From Amoebidium appalachense (lineage: Eukaryota > Ichthyosporea): 64,000 nucleotides of DNA. The notes beneath the pieces are model-generated. The model had not been told where the DNA came from. It was given only the letters and a program-made list of their open reading frames with translations, and ran no database searches. This document shows, in pieces, positions 1-18,152 of the stretch; position 1 is the first letter of the stretch, and every line of letters starts with the position of its first letter. The position numbers and the translations under genes were made by a program. Location: contig CAVNZM010000013.1 of the NCBI GenBank assembly GCA_963693365.1, positions 2,914,001 through 2,978,000 on the forward strand, read 5' to 3'.

Positions 1-106
1 AGTGCATGTGTAATGGTGGAACGTATACCCTCACAAATAACAAAACATCGGAAGAAAACATCACAGCGCTATAGCCAGCCTGTTCCCTTATACAGCAGCT
101 CCACAT

Positions 107-139
<33 letters not shown>

Positions 140-468
140 CCACTAAACCACTTCTCCCCTTTCTCCCCCGTCCCACCCCCTTCCCCCCTTTTCCCCCGGT
201 CCCCCCCTTCCCCCCATCCCCCCTCCAAGAAAGGACACTTGACCGAATGAAATCCTCTCGTGTGCACACATGCAAAATCAATGTCGAAAACCTGAAAGAT
301 AGTTTCGGGCAAGATACGTGTGTGGGGTGATCGTGAGGAAACCGTGAGGGACAAAGAAGGGGGGGGGAGGGGGGAGGGGGGAGGGGGGAGGGGGGAAAAC
401 GATACACTGTACGAAAAAAACCACCACTGAAATCGGAATGCAGAACATGAGCAATCTCGAGCCCCAAA

Positions 469-540
<72 letters not shown>

Positions 541-588
541 CCGCGCGTGTGTGGTATGTGTGTGTGTGTGTGTGGTGGTGGTGGTGGT

Positions 589-627
<39 letters not shown>

Positions 628-638
628 AGGGGGCATAC
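1..638. repeat. Simple-repeat block: C32, TG tract, G40
   Basis: Poly(C) at about 104-135, a G-rich (GGGGGGA)n stretch near 359-396, (TG)n at 470-538 with a variant tail, and poly(G) at about 587-626. The interval presumably holds downstream exons of the minus-strand EEP gene. A minus-strand acceptor-like site near 327 and short open stretches exist, but none could be assigned. Confidence 0.8.
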
Positions 639-4055
<3,417 letters not shown>

Positions 4056-4516
4056 CTGTGCATCAGGGTTAGAAACCAAGGTTGGAAATACGTTCACAGG
4101 TACTGTTGAAACATCCCGGATATTTCAGCAACAATTTATCCGTGGCACAAGCCGAAAGATATCACTGGTTGGGCTGTACGAGTGCAGTTACCGTTTTTAC
4201 CTGGAAACAGTCAAACATCTACCCTCTGTCTTATCATTTTCCTAAAGGAAGAATATTCTCATACGAACCATATTCTGATTGTTTGATCAGAATGTGTCCA
4301 TCATATAACGAATATTTCGTCGTAAATGTGTTGTAGGGATCCTTATCAGCTGAATAAGATCTGTGTGTGTGTGGTTGTGTGTGCATGTGGCCATGTGTGC
4401 GTGCGCGCGTGGTGTGTCAGTGGGCGTGCATGTGAGCCTGTGTGCGTGCATCCTTTTGTTATGGCAGTATGTGTAGGTGGGTGCATACGTCCGTGCGCGC
4501 GCTTCCGTTTCCGTGT

Positions 4517-4569
<53 letters not shown>

Positions 4570-4807
4570 TGTGTGTGTGTGCACGTGTGTGCATGCTTAT
4601 GTGGGTGGCTGGCTGGTTTACTGGGTGTCTGTGTTTTTTTTTTTTTTTCCCCGGGGGACGGGGGACTGGGGGAACAAACCCACTCTCTGGAAATTGGGCA
4701 GATTTTACGTAGCACTGGGCTAGTACATTGTAGCAGAGAACACGTACGGTCGGGGCAGTGGCATCCCCTGCGTGTGTGTGTGTGTGTGTGTGTGCGTGCG
4801 TGAGTGC

Positions 4808-4882
<75 letters not shown>

Positions 4883-5010
4883 TGTCTGTGCACACCCCAG
4901 TTTATGTGCAGTTGGTGTAAGTACAAGATTTGCCGCAGTCTTTACAGGTTACACTGCCTATTCCTCCACTCACCTTCCCGTCGTCCCCTCCCCCTACGCA
5001 CACACCCCCC

Positions 5011-5097
<87 letters not shown>

Positions 5098-5215
5098 CAC
5101 TCTGGTTCTCTGCCCTCACCCCACCCCTCACACCCCCACCCCATTTCCGTCCTTTCCTTTGTTTTTCTCTTCTCTCTTTTTTTATAATTATTATTATGAT
5201 TTTTTTATTCATTTT

Positions 5216-5258
<43 letters not shown>

Positions 5259-5303
5259 AGGGGGAGAGGGGAGTGGTTCCGGGGGGGGGGGGGGGGGGGG
5301 GGT
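4056..5303. repeat. Unique sequence followed by TG, CA and poly(G) tracts
   Basis: 4056-4340 is non-repetitive and may hold the missing 5' exon of the EEP gene, but no convincing frame was found. From 4360 the sequence is (TG)n at about 4517-4568 and 4811-4875, (CA)n at about 5012-5096, then T-rich sequence running directly into poly(G) at 5226-5257 and 5281-5302. Confidence 0.75.
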
Positions 5304-5577
5304 TTTGAATGCGTCAAAAAGTACGAAGTACACAAGAACAAACGGATAACACGATGCAGAATGCAAGCCATACATAAAGAGTATGCATAATAAGCAGAGC
5401 CCATCCTCAGGGGGGGCCCACGTCATCCACAGTACCCGAGTTTCGACCTATTCCCCTCGTTAACGAAACCCAACTCAGATACTGTTTCACTTGAACATGA
5501 GTAGGTCACCCGTCTTGATCAGAGACGAGCAGGGTTGCTTATGCAGGCAAGGGCAGTGGGAAAGGCCGGGGGTTAAA
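5304..5577 (-). repeat. SINE-like repeat, family S2, near full length
   Basis: A 274-bp unit, best read on the minus strand, running from a TTAACCCCCGG-like start to CATTCAAA and then poly(C). It is nearly identical to 59201-59473, and a truncated copy lies at 58231-58384. It shares several blocks with family S1, including the CCTGCTCGTC region and GATGGGCTCTGCTTAT, so S1 and S2 are related. No coding capacity. Confidence 0.85.
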
Positions 5578-5676
5578 GGGGGGGGGGGGGGGGGGGGGGG
5601 GGGGGATGGTGCAGAAAATACCGTGAGGGACTCTGTGCATAGTTGTAGCATAATTGTTTTTGATGAGGGAAAACGG

Positions 5677-5714
<38 letters not shown>

Positions 5715-6099
5715 CTATGAGTGTGAAAGGATGGGGAGGGGAGAGGAGGACGGCGGCCGGAGAAGGGTGGGGGGTGGGGGGGGGGGGGGGGGGGGGGGTG
5801 ATTTGAGAAACTGTGATTATGGAAACGACGGTTGGGATTACCAACATCATCATCAGTTAAAGGAAAAGGGCAAATTAAAAGGAAGGCAAAGGAATCGGGG
5901 ACTTAGAATGTCACTGCCCATCAAACCGTTAAGGTATAGAGAGTAGTAATAAATTTTACATGTTCTTAAGGACTTCACGGCCCATACTATTTTTAATAAT
6001 AATGAGATTATTGAATAAATATAGCTATCAAAGACCTCACATCACATTCTAAAGGGGGGGAGGGAGGGGGGGGGGGGGGGGGGGGGGCATCAAAATATG

Positions 6100-6134
<35 letters not shown>

Positions 6135-6360
6135 AATATAGAACTACTTACCGGTGTTGGTTTGTGGTGGTCTCTCTTCCCACTTACGCGGAAACCTTGG
6201 TTCTGGTTGGTGAAAACAAAATAAATAAACACAAGAAATCATTTGGAAAGTTACTGAATGGGACTTATTTATCTAAGAAAGCATGTGGGGAAGGGGAAAC
6301 GAACACCGCGGGAAAGAGGGGGAGGGGGGGAGGGGGGAGGAGGGGGTTGAGTTCGTGTGT
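5578..6360. repeat. Poly(G)-rich stretch and A34 run
   Basis: Poly(G) at about 5577-5605, 5680-5714, 5770-5799 and 6068-6087, then A34 at about 6099-6132. A short hydrophobic minus-strand frame at 5852-5811 ends in GT followed by poly(C) and could be an exon, but it has no partner. Confidence 0.7.
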
Positions 6361-6399
6361 TTGTGTGTGTATGTTGAAAGGGCCGGGCTGAGGACTATG

Positions 6400-7348
<949 letters not shown>

Positions 7349-7370
7349 GGGGGGGGAAGGGGGGGACGAC

Positions 7371-7955
7371 TCTGGTGTCCTGACAGGCCCATCCTTTTAG
7401 CCACTTCAATGACGATGTTTTGATATGAGCTGGGGAGGCCGGAGGCGGGGGGAGGGGAGGGGCGGGGGGGGGGGGGGGGGAGGGCAAAAGGGAGAAAAGG
7501 AACAGGGGATAAGAGGAGAGGGAAAAGGGAAACAGGGGAGGGAGGAACAGGTGAGAGGAGAGGTGGGAGAGGGGAAGGGGGGGGGGAGGGGGGGGGGGAG
7601 GGGGCGCTACTGTCAGAGACAAGGTCTGGCTCTAAAGCAAGTGTACATCTGTGGCGTGTGTTACTTGAATGGGTAGCTGAAGTCATGGGATCTGTAATGG
7701 GAGAGGGGAGAGAAAAGAAGGAAACGGAGGGGAACAAGGGTGTGTTGGTGGCGTCGTGTGGGTAAGGGGGAGGGAGGAGGGGAGGGGGAAGGGGGAAGGG
7801 GGGGGAGGGGAGGAGGGGGGGAGGTGAGGGGGGAGGGGGGCGGGGGGGGGGGGGGGGGGTAGGAATGGGGGGGGGGGGTGGGGGGGGGCATGTAGTGCAA
7901 CCTTGGAATAAACAAAGTAAAGTGAGGGAATTTTCGCATAGTCCAAAAGACCCAC
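7371..7955 (-). CDS. Possible three-exon gene fragment, unrecognised product
   Basis: Three minus-strand exons were proposed from splice signals: 7955-7902 (acceptor CAACAG, donor GTTGCA), 7691-7611 (acceptor TTACAG, donor GTAGCG) and 7429-7371 (acceptor CCCCAG, donor GTCGTC). All three donors are followed within about 5-15 nt by poly(C), as in the better-supported genes here. One consistent phase (1/2, 1/2) leaves all exons open. The middle exon reads TRHRCTLALEPDLVSD and the last TSSLKWLKGWACQDTR. I do not recognise a family. Another frame of the last exon (YQNIVIEVAKRMG) is also open, so the frame is uncertain. Confidence 0.3.
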
Positions 7956-9070
7956 CTGTTGAGGTCATGTTGGTAGAAAACGGCTGTCTGCTGTATTATT
8001 TATGTGCTGTAGTGACCTGTGCGTAATTTTTGGCACCAACTACCTGTGATTTTCGGAAGAACTGTGCAATAATAGAGCTCGAGTGGGTGAAAAAGATCTT
8101 TAAAAGGGTGTGTGTCGGTGATGATTGAAAGCCAAACCTGTGCCCTCACCCGCGCCAAATGAGGGGCACAAGGATGTTCTTAGAGCGAGTGTGTGTGTGA
8201 CTTTTGGGGCACCTGTATTTCGACTTTTGTAGGTAACCTGCGGATACCTATATGTTTCTACGTGTCCCCCTGGATTTATCATACAGTGTGTTGCGGAGAA
8301 GCTGAGAAGCTGTTCGCCCGGCACACACTCACCCTCGAGGCACAGACAGACACAGCTGGCACAGACACACTGACACAGACACACCAGCACGCAGATACGT
8401 GACGTGACGTCGACTGTGACACCCCAAATTTTCGCAGGATTGGCTAAAACAGCACCAAACGCTATCCAACCAATCAAACTTCATTTTCATTAGCTATATT
8501 TAGTCCTGTTACGCAATCCTTCGGTTCTGTCCAGGGTTCGAAGGACGGTGGAGCCCATTAACGGAAGTCGAAATCCCGTTTCGGAAAACCTCTTCGAAAA
8601 TCGGAATGCTCCGTCAAAGCAGGCCCACCAAAAATCGTAATCGTCGCGCATCAGTAAACTAGGGCATGCTTATTTGTGCCTATAATGCATCAAAATGTTA
8701 TTATAATGCATACTCAAAACCCCTGTGGTCATTAGAGGCCTTCCTGGTGTTGGCAGTTGAAGCTTTGAAGGAATAAAAGGGAAATATGAAGTGCATTCAT
8801 TAATGCACACACTATATATATACATTTTGTCTACGTATATACGTACGGTCACGTCCTCTTACACATATGTGCGGCAGTCCCAGTGTATATGAGGATATAT
8901 ACTATGTGTGCATATGTATCTAGTTCCTGCGTGTGTCACTGTGTCCGTGGCCTTATTTTTTCCCAGTGCACGCATTTTCTTTTATTTGATGAACATATGC
9001 ATGATCATGAATCATGTTACGAATAGACGTATTATGCGATTTGTGCCTTCCCCGATTCGGATTGGGTCCC
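7956..9070. other. No gene recognised; mostly unique sequence
   Basis: Mixed unique sequence with a short CA-variant tract near 8340-8400 and several ATTGG/CCAAT-like motifs near 8440-8480. Open frames are short and lack recognisable motifs. Confidence 0.5.
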
Positions 9071-9074
9071 TGAA

Positions 9075-9112
<38 letters not shown>

Positions 9113-9313
9113 AGAAGAAAATTACGTTGGGTGGTTGTGTTTGTGTTTGTGTGTGTGTGAATATTTTTCTTAGCAATTGTGTGTGTGTGTGTGGTGGGTA
9201 TGTATGCACGGTGTGTGTGTCTGTGTGTATGTGTACAGGTGTGGGTGTGTGTATTTGTGTCAGCGGTAATCGGTGTGTGTGTGTGTCTATGTTGCGTGCA
9301 TGTGTGCACATGT

Positions 9314-9344
<31 letters not shown>

Positions 9345-10490
9345 CATGACATTGTGTGCATGTGTGTGTGTGTTTTGTGTCAACGGTTATGGTATGTGTG
9401 TATGTATGTCCAGTGTGTGTATGTATGTGTGTGTGTGTGCAGTGTGGTGTGTATGTATGCAGGGTGTGTGTGTCTGTGTATGTGTGTGTACATGCCAGTG
9501 TGGGTGTGTGTGTTTGTACCAACGGTTTCTTGACAATGTGTGTGTGCGTGTGTTTGTGTGTGTGTGTGTGTGTGCCACGGGGTGTGTGTGCGTGCGCCGT
9601 GGACATGGTGTGTGCGTGCGGTGTAAGTGTGTGTGTGTGTGTGTGTGTGTGTTTGTGTGGGTGGGTGGGTGCATAGCATGTGATTGTGGGTGGATGCATG
9701 TGCACGTTTGTAATACAGTTATCATGCATGATCTGAGATAGTATGTGCCTGTGCACGTGTACTAGCCTAGGTCACATGTGTGGTGGCACAGGTGTGCATG
9801 TATGTGCATGTGTGTCTTTGAACGGAACACAGTGGTGCACAGTGTGTGTATTGCCTGCCATTTGAGACGCGTGCCACTGATCGTGATACACGTGGCACCT
9901 GCACCTGGTGTCCGTCGACTCTGAGCATCTAGATCCATTCCATGTCTAGGCCTTCCTGGGGAGGAAGGGGGGGGGGGGGGGGGGGGGGAGTACTAGTAGG
10001 GGGGGGGGGGGATTCCTGGAGAGGGGGGGGAGGGGAGGGGGAAGGGGTGAGGCCGGAGCGGCGTGGGGGAGAAGGAGGGGCAGCATTGGTGGAGGGAACG
10101 GTGGGCAGCGGAGGAGGGGGAATGGGGTTCGATTTCTGGGGGGGGGAAGTTTTGAAGTGGAGGCCGGCCTAGCCTATAGGCATGCGCAGGCATATGCATT
10201 GTATGCTCATGTGGCCATGCATGGCTATGATGCATATATGGTGTCACGGCTGTGTGTGTGTGAATGTTTGTGTGTGTGTCTGTCTGTGTGTGTGTGTGTG
10301 TGCGCGCGCGTGGGTGTGCATAAATGTGTTTGGTGTGACAACATGTACATGTGCTAGGCTGGCGCTGTAGTTAGGGTCTGCCATTGAACATTCTACAGGG
10401 ACAGGGAGACACGTACGTACGTGTGCAGCTTGTGTGGGCGGTGTATGCCCCGTGTATGATGAGACCTGCGAAGTCATGAGAAGCTTCCCC

Positions 10491-10543
<53 letters not shown>

Positions 10544-10545
10544 CT
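9070..10545. repeat. Poly(G) runs and interrupted TG tracts
   Basis: G35 at about 9077-9111, an interrupted (TG)n field at 9130-9830, G-rich sequence at 9965-10150, TG at 10250-10310 and G50 at about 10494-10543. No gene recognised. Confidence 0.85.
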
Positions 10546-10716
10546 CTCGGGCGTTCCGATTCGGCCGGGACGATTTTCGGAACTGTGTTTTCAAATATCG
10601 GAAATTCCGATTTTTTTTCGTAACTTCGAACCCTGGTTCTGTCATTTCTGTGGCACGGTGCCGGGGTAAAAACTTTGGACTCTGCAACTCGTTCAAAAGT
10701 CAAAACTCTTTGTTGT

Positions 10717-10995
10717 GTTAGCCTCCCAAAAGCTCTAAGAAAAGGTATCTTTGCCAAAGCAAAACCCAAGAGAATAGTCCCAGTTATAACTCCATAATTT
10801 TGGAGGCGATCGGCAGATGTAACCCCGAACTTTCTTGTTCGAAAACTCTTGTTTTGTTAGCCTCCCAAAAGCTCTAAGAAAAGGTATCTTTGCCAAAGCA
10901 AAACCCAGGAGAATAGCCCCAGTTATAACTCCATACTGTTGGAGGCGGTCGGCAGATGTAACCCCGAATCTTTTTGTTCTGCATCCACTGTAAAG
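10717..10995. repeat. Tandem duplication, two copies, period about 139 bp
   Basis: The block starting GCCTCCCAAAAGCTCTAAG at 10721 recurs at 10860 with a few substitutions, each copy ending in a CGGCAGATGTAACCCCGAA motif. It lies 120-400 bp upstream of the PGAP4-like start codon. The function is unknown. Confidence 0.85.
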
Positions 10996-11118
10996 AGTTT
11001 TCTCTCGACTCTGTCCCCATCCTTTGTCATTCACGTTTCCTCACACACAAGATACAGTTAGACATGCGAATGTTAATGGCCTTACAAAGAAGCAACCTTT
11101 TCCGCTATCGCTACCAAA

Positions 11119-12476
11119 ATGGTTAGGAGTTTAGGTGCAAGTGAGAGCAAACGAAGGCATATATGCCACGCAATACTGCTACTCATACTAGTTCTAGATC
11201 TTGCTGCAGTGTTTTATGCCTCACAAAACTTCGGTTTTTCGCTACTTTTTTCCGGAGAAAATAGGACTGATATACAGCAGCTGAGGGAAAAACTTGTTAG
11301 AGAAAATGAGGAAATTTCGCGGAATTCTAAAGAAACCATCTCTTCTCTGAAAAGAGAAAGAGGGGTGAATGTGCGGGATGAATTCCTCAGAAGGTGGGTG
11401 TTATAGGCGGTGTAAGTGTGTGTGCACATCTGGGCGGATCTGTGATTGTGCGAGTATTTTTTTACGTATTTATGTGTGTATACGTGGGTGTGAGGGAATA
11501 GAGTAGGCAAGGGATAGGATAAATGCCATTGTGTTCCAAAGTGTGTTTTTGAGTTTTGTTCTTCGTCTTCTCTCTCCCCCTCCTCCCCCTCCCCCCCCCT
11601 TTTTTTTTGTGTGTGTGTGTGTGGGGAGGGGAGGGGGGGGGGGGGGGGGGGGGGGGAGGGTGGTGGTGGTGGGGGGTGGGGTGGGGAGTGGGGGGTGGGG
11701 GGAAAGGGGGGAGGGGAGGGGAAGCTAGTGTCCGGATGTCACGGTGCCCAACAAAGGAGGGTAAAGGAGAGGGGGGTTGGGGGGGGGGGGGGGGGGGAGG
11801 CATGTTTTTTTTTTTTGGGGGGGGGGGGGAAGGGGGGGGGGGGGGGGAGGAAGGAAAGGGCCTCGGGGGGAACGGGGAATGGGGGGGATGGGGGGGTGTT
11901 GACCGAGCACTTGTGTTTCCAACCAGACGTCAAGACATCGGGGGCCGGGGGAGGGGGGGGAGGAGGGGGGGGGGGGGGGCGGAGGGGGGGGGGGGGGGGG
12001 GAGGGGAAGCACGAACACGCCTGTATTCTTGTCGACACGGATTTTGTTCACTTGGACTATTTCCACTTCAAAACCCCCAGCTGTACTTTATCGAAGACAC
12101 CCTGTGACTATGGTACCAATTTGGCTCCTACTCTTCAACCTCTTCCACAATCCGGCTCTGTGTATACCCTTATTTCTAGCCCCCTCTCCCCCAACCCTCA
12201 ACACTCCTCCCCCCCCCCCCCCCCCCCCCCCCCTCTTCAAACCCCCCTTCCTCCAAACACACAAACACACACACTCTTGCACATTTCCAGCTCTCTCTCT
12301 TTTGATTTTTCTGCCTCTCTTCTTCTCCCTCCCCTAACCTCCCTCCCTTCCTCTCTTTCTCTTAGTTCCTTCCCCCTAATCTCTCTCGTCTTCTTTCTCT
12401 CTTGTCTCTCTCATTTTTTCAACTTGCATATATACACACACATTCTCTCTCTCTCTCTCTCTCTGTCGCTCTCTCT

Positions 12477-12525
<49 letters not shown>

Positions 12526-12740
12526 ATCCTCCCTCCCCTCCCGCTCTCCCGCCCTCCCCCCTTTTGGTGCACATAAAAAACAACGGCACACTCAAGTGTC
12601 CACTTACACCATAGCCCTATCTTGCACACTCGCTCAAGGTGCACTCATTCACTGGTTTCCTTACTGTCTTACCTACACCCACACTCACTCTTTCACATTT
12701 AGACGTGCACATGCGCGCGTGCGGGCACACACACACACAC

Positions 12741-12811
<71 letters not shown>

Positions 12812-14904
12812 AACGCGACCGGAGATCTGGAATTCTGTTTTGTGATTTTGACCACCAGGCGCCCCCAACAAACACACTACCTCACCCGGACAACGGGTCG
12901 ACTCATACCCCAACTCATATCCGACCCCAAATCTACCGGTTTTCTCTTTATCGCACCACCAAATACCCCGGATTTTGATTCGGGAAATACGACAAGCCTG
13001 GCAGGAGCCGAAGGACAGCGGCCGACATTAGATGTATCGAATGACGAGTGGGACGATTTTGAGCTGTTGGAAGGATTGGTACCGATGATTCAACCAACAC
13101 GGGAAATGTATTCCGGTTTTCCGAAAGGCTTTGCTGTTGGTAAAGAACCGATTAACAATGCGATCAAAGGTGGGGTTGATTACGCTAATGCCATGAAAGT
13201 TTGCGAATTTACGAATGCGAAAAACGTTGTTGTTGTTGAAGATGACGCTGAACCTTCCGGCCATTTGCTCCAGCGACTGAGAAATGCAATCGGAAAAGTC
13301 GGAGGAGAATATTCGGTGTTGAAGTTGTATTTCAATGAAAAGTAAGCACCTCCCCCCTCCCCTCCCCTCCCTCCTCCCCCTCCCCTCCTCCTCCCCCCCC
13401 CCCCCCCCCCGCCCCCCTACCCCCCCCCCCCCCCCCCCGCCGCCCCGGCGGCCGCCCTACCTAACCACCCGCCCCGCTCCTCAACTCTCTCTCTTGTAAC
13501 GATAATGTGGTAAACCTGATGATGACAGTTCTCCCTATTCCTCCTCCCCCCCCCCCCCCCCCCCCCCCCGCCTCACTCTCTACCGAAAAAGGGAGAAGGA
13601 AGATTGAGATGTAGGGAAAACCAGTCGTCCTTACTTCCATAATACCCCCCCCCCCCCCCCCCCCCCCCCCGCCCTGTCCCCCGGCCCGCTGTCCCCCTAT
13701 GGTACTCCATTCCCCCCCCCCCTCAACCTCGCATCAAACTGTGTCCGATGCCCCTTTATTCCTCTTCCCCCCCCCCCCCCCCCCCCCCTACTTCCATGCA
13801 ACCGGGCATGGTTGCTCTGTGTCGTGCATCTGTAAGCACATACGCGTTTGTCGCTGCACTGCATTAGTTTGCACATACATCTTCACCGTTTTGCTCACCT
13901 TGCTTGCATAAGCAACCCTGCTCGTCTTTGATCAAGACGGGTTGACCCACCCAAGTTCAGTTGATGCTGCTGTCTGAGTTGGAGCGTCGTATATACGCGG
14001 GCTAAGGGGTCGAAACTCAGACGCAATTGATGACTTGGGCCCTCCCTGAGGATGGGCTCTGCTTATGACGCATACTGTGCGCATGGCTGATGCTGCATAC
14101 TTGAATGGTTGCCTTTGCATGTGTCCTGCACCATGCTTCTCATCGTGTATGCGTACTTCGTACTGTGTTCCGCATTCAACCCCCCCCCCGAGTGAAATGC
14201 GGCAGCCATTGCGGTATTTATGCCTTCGGCGTTTAGCAAAAGGCGTGTTTCGATTGGAGACATCTGACTATGACAGACAAGTCCCCCACTGCCGGCCCCA
14301 GGCAACATGCATATGTACATGTATTTGTTCCTTGATTCAGAATTCTTTCAATGAACACAATAATGGTAATACGTAGCGTGCACATATTTCAAGATGTATT
14401 TAAGTAGCTGCGATACTTATTTAGCCTACCGGCCAATCATTCCGCGGCGCGGCGGGGGCCGGTGATGTCACTGATGTGACCAAATGTTACGTAATATCTT
14501 GTAGCCACTCAGAGCGCATCGCTGCTTACTATATTTGGTGTCGTCATCCCACAGATTCCAATCGTCATCCCACATGTCTCAGCCACTGACTGAAAGTCTC
14601 GAAGGTGGAAGTTGAAGCCTTGCCACCCTTGCGGCCCCTCCCCCCTCCCCCCTCCCCCCTCTCCCCCAAAACACCACCACCACCTCCACCTCTGCAACCA
14701 CTCACCCACCCACTCACCACCGTTGTCGCTTTCTTTCCAGATATTGTTTGTGAATGGGGCACGTGTTAACAGTATTCAGTTCAGTGCAGCACACAAACAC
14801 ACAGTTACCTTTCTAGCGTGTACATCCACAAGTATACACCTATTTGTTCTTCGTAACTAGTATCCCCAAGGACAGAAATGCACCGAAATCCTCCCTCCCT
14901 CCCC

Positions 14905-14936
<32 letters not shown>

Positions 14937-15130
14937 AAAAAAAGAAAAAAGAAAAGAAAGAAAAAACACCCTCTTGCTCCCTCCCTTCACCTCCCCGTCC
15001 TCTGTTCCATCCAGCTGCCCCTCCCGTCCCCCCCCCCCCCCCCCCCCCCCCTCCCCCCTCCCCCCCCCCCCAAAAAAAAATAGGAATGGGAATAAAGAAA
15101 GACACTATTACCACAATCCCCCCCCCCCCC

Positions 15131-15163
<33 letters not shown>

Positions 15164-15207
15164 CACTTAGACACTCAGAAACACACGCACACTCACTCAC
15201 TCATTCA

Positions 15208-15264
<57 letters not shown>

Positions 15265-15911
15265 ACACACTCACGCACGCACGCACACACACGCACACAC
15301 ACGTACACACACGTACACACACACACACACACGTACACACACACACAACCACCAGATGGGACGGGGCCGGGTTAGACACCATCATGCACACAGTCATTTC
15401 CAGCGTGTTCTGGGGCCTTCTATTCCACGTGGCATATCACGTGACCGTCATCTACACGTGGCCCTTAAGGCAGCTTCCTAATATGGCAACTTGGAGGATT
15501 CACGTGTCTGCTCACCCATTGGCCAATCTCTGTGTGTTTGCCCTGGGGGCATGCCAGGTATGGTTGGGATGCTACGTGATCGGAAAGCAACATTTGGATC
15601 AGATCTTGAAATTTCATTTCGGTTCGTGGTTTTATGTCGGCGTCGAGAGGTTTCTGAACGTCAGCACGGTTGGGCAGGCATATACGAAGGAATCGGCGGT
15701 ACGGATAGCCGATGAAATTTTGAAAAATTACGCGAGCGGGAACGTTGAGCGATATGATATTATGATGATGGAGGTGGTTAGGAATTTAGGTTGGACGGAT
15801 ATGGTGTGGAGGGTGATTCCTAATTTGTTTATGCACGTGGGTATGATTTCGGTGGGGTCTGACTACAAGGTCAAGAATGTGAGGGAGTTTATGGGGATTT
15901 GGAATCCGTGA
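11119..15911 (+). CDS. PGAP4-like GPI-glycan GalNAc transferase (three exons)
   Basis: Exons 11119-11393, 12811-13341 and 15356-15911 join in phase at both junctions (AG/G and AA/A) to give an uninterrupted protein of 453 aa; human PGAP4 is about 400 aa. PGAP4 is a Golgi enzyme that adds a GalNAc side chain to GPI anchors. Visible features are an N-terminal membrane anchor at about residues 15-35, a GT-A-like start FCFVILTTRR near residue 100, an acidic metal-site motif VVVVEDDAEPSG near 231-242, and a pair of hydrophobic helices near 279-303 and 325-346 placed inside the catalytic domain, a known PGAP4 peculiarity. The C-terminus contains RVIPNLFMHVGM, as in the family. Introns of 1.4 and 2.0 kb are full of poly(C), poly(G), CT and CA; both acceptors follow CA tracts. 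The start is the first ATG of exon 1, just before the anchor. Confidence 0.85.
13789..14180 (+). repeat. SINE-like repeat, family S1, 5'-truncated, in PGAP4-like intron 2
   Basis: It matches the 450-bp units at 20491-22082. It starts abruptly after a poly(C) run (CCCCTACTTCCATGC) and ends CGCATTCAA followed by poly(C). Confidence 0.85.
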
Positions 15912-17228
<1,317 letters not shown>

Positions 17229-17628
17229 ACGCGAACTTATCATGCTGCCTCTTGATCAAGCTAAATTTATCGCAATTCCTTGTACTCAGGAATCCGATTC
17301 GATTGCTTAGGGCCTTAGGGTTTAAATTTTTTAAAAGCTCTCCTTGTACAACAGAAATATCACTTAGCCACGTTTGTCAAACTCTGCACCACATATTTAA
17401 TATAAAGCACATGCATACACATGTGACACTTGATTTAATTTCGTATTCTAAACCTATGCAAATACAGCACAAATTAAGTCTTATTGGAACATTGCTGATT
17501 ATAGTGCATCAACGATTCAACAGATGGGCGAATCCGATATCGATCAGCGAACAGCTGGGGAACCTTTCAAGCCCCGGTATATTGAATGGTGTCGGCGGTG
17601 CTACCCTCAATTCCCAAGCTCCTAGGGT

Positions 17629-17789
17629 GTGACGTAATATTTGGCACGAAATTTATTTGGCACGAGCCTGCAAAACGGTGAAAATGGGGCAGGATGTCGC
17701 CCAGGCACCGACAGGAGCTTGGGGATACCCCTGGATGTGCTCCGCTAGCGGGCTGGTGCCAAATAAATTCGTGCCACATTTTACGTCAC
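17629..17789. mobile_element. Foldback/MITE-like element with about 40-bp inverted ends
   Basis: The left arm starts GTGACGTAATATTTGGCACG and the right arm ends with its near-perfect inverse (CGTGCCACATTTTACGTCAC). The 161-bp unit could form a long hairpin around a central loop of about 80 nt. A third partial arm copy follows at 17793-17830. No clear target duplication is visible, and there is no coding capacity. Confidence 0.65.
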
Positions 17790-18152
17790 CAGGTTCGTGC
17801 CAAATTATTTGGTGCCAAATTTATTTGGGGCATAAATGGGTCGGTTCGAACTATTATGGGTCGAATCAGCTCGAATCGTTCCTGACCCGTTTTCTGACCC
17901 GTTTTTGTGGCTCATCGTTGGTGGCGTCTGATTCGAGGAATAAACTCGAAAGGCGGGCTAAGCAAGACCACGTCAACCACGTGCAGGTGGTGGCGTACTT
18001 GAACGGGCAGTCACAGCCTGGACTGGCAGTTGACAGGTGTGACACAGCGCTAGCATCCTTATCATATTGCAGTAGGCTCATATAAAAATAATAAAAACAG
18101 ACAACACCCTTTAATGCTCGATCATAACTGACAGTACATATTTTGTGTGAGC

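Noticed and set aside
5811-5852. Hydrophobic first exon candidate on the minus strand (donor followed by poly(C))
   Set aside because: It fits the donor rule, but no partner exon with a matching phase was found.
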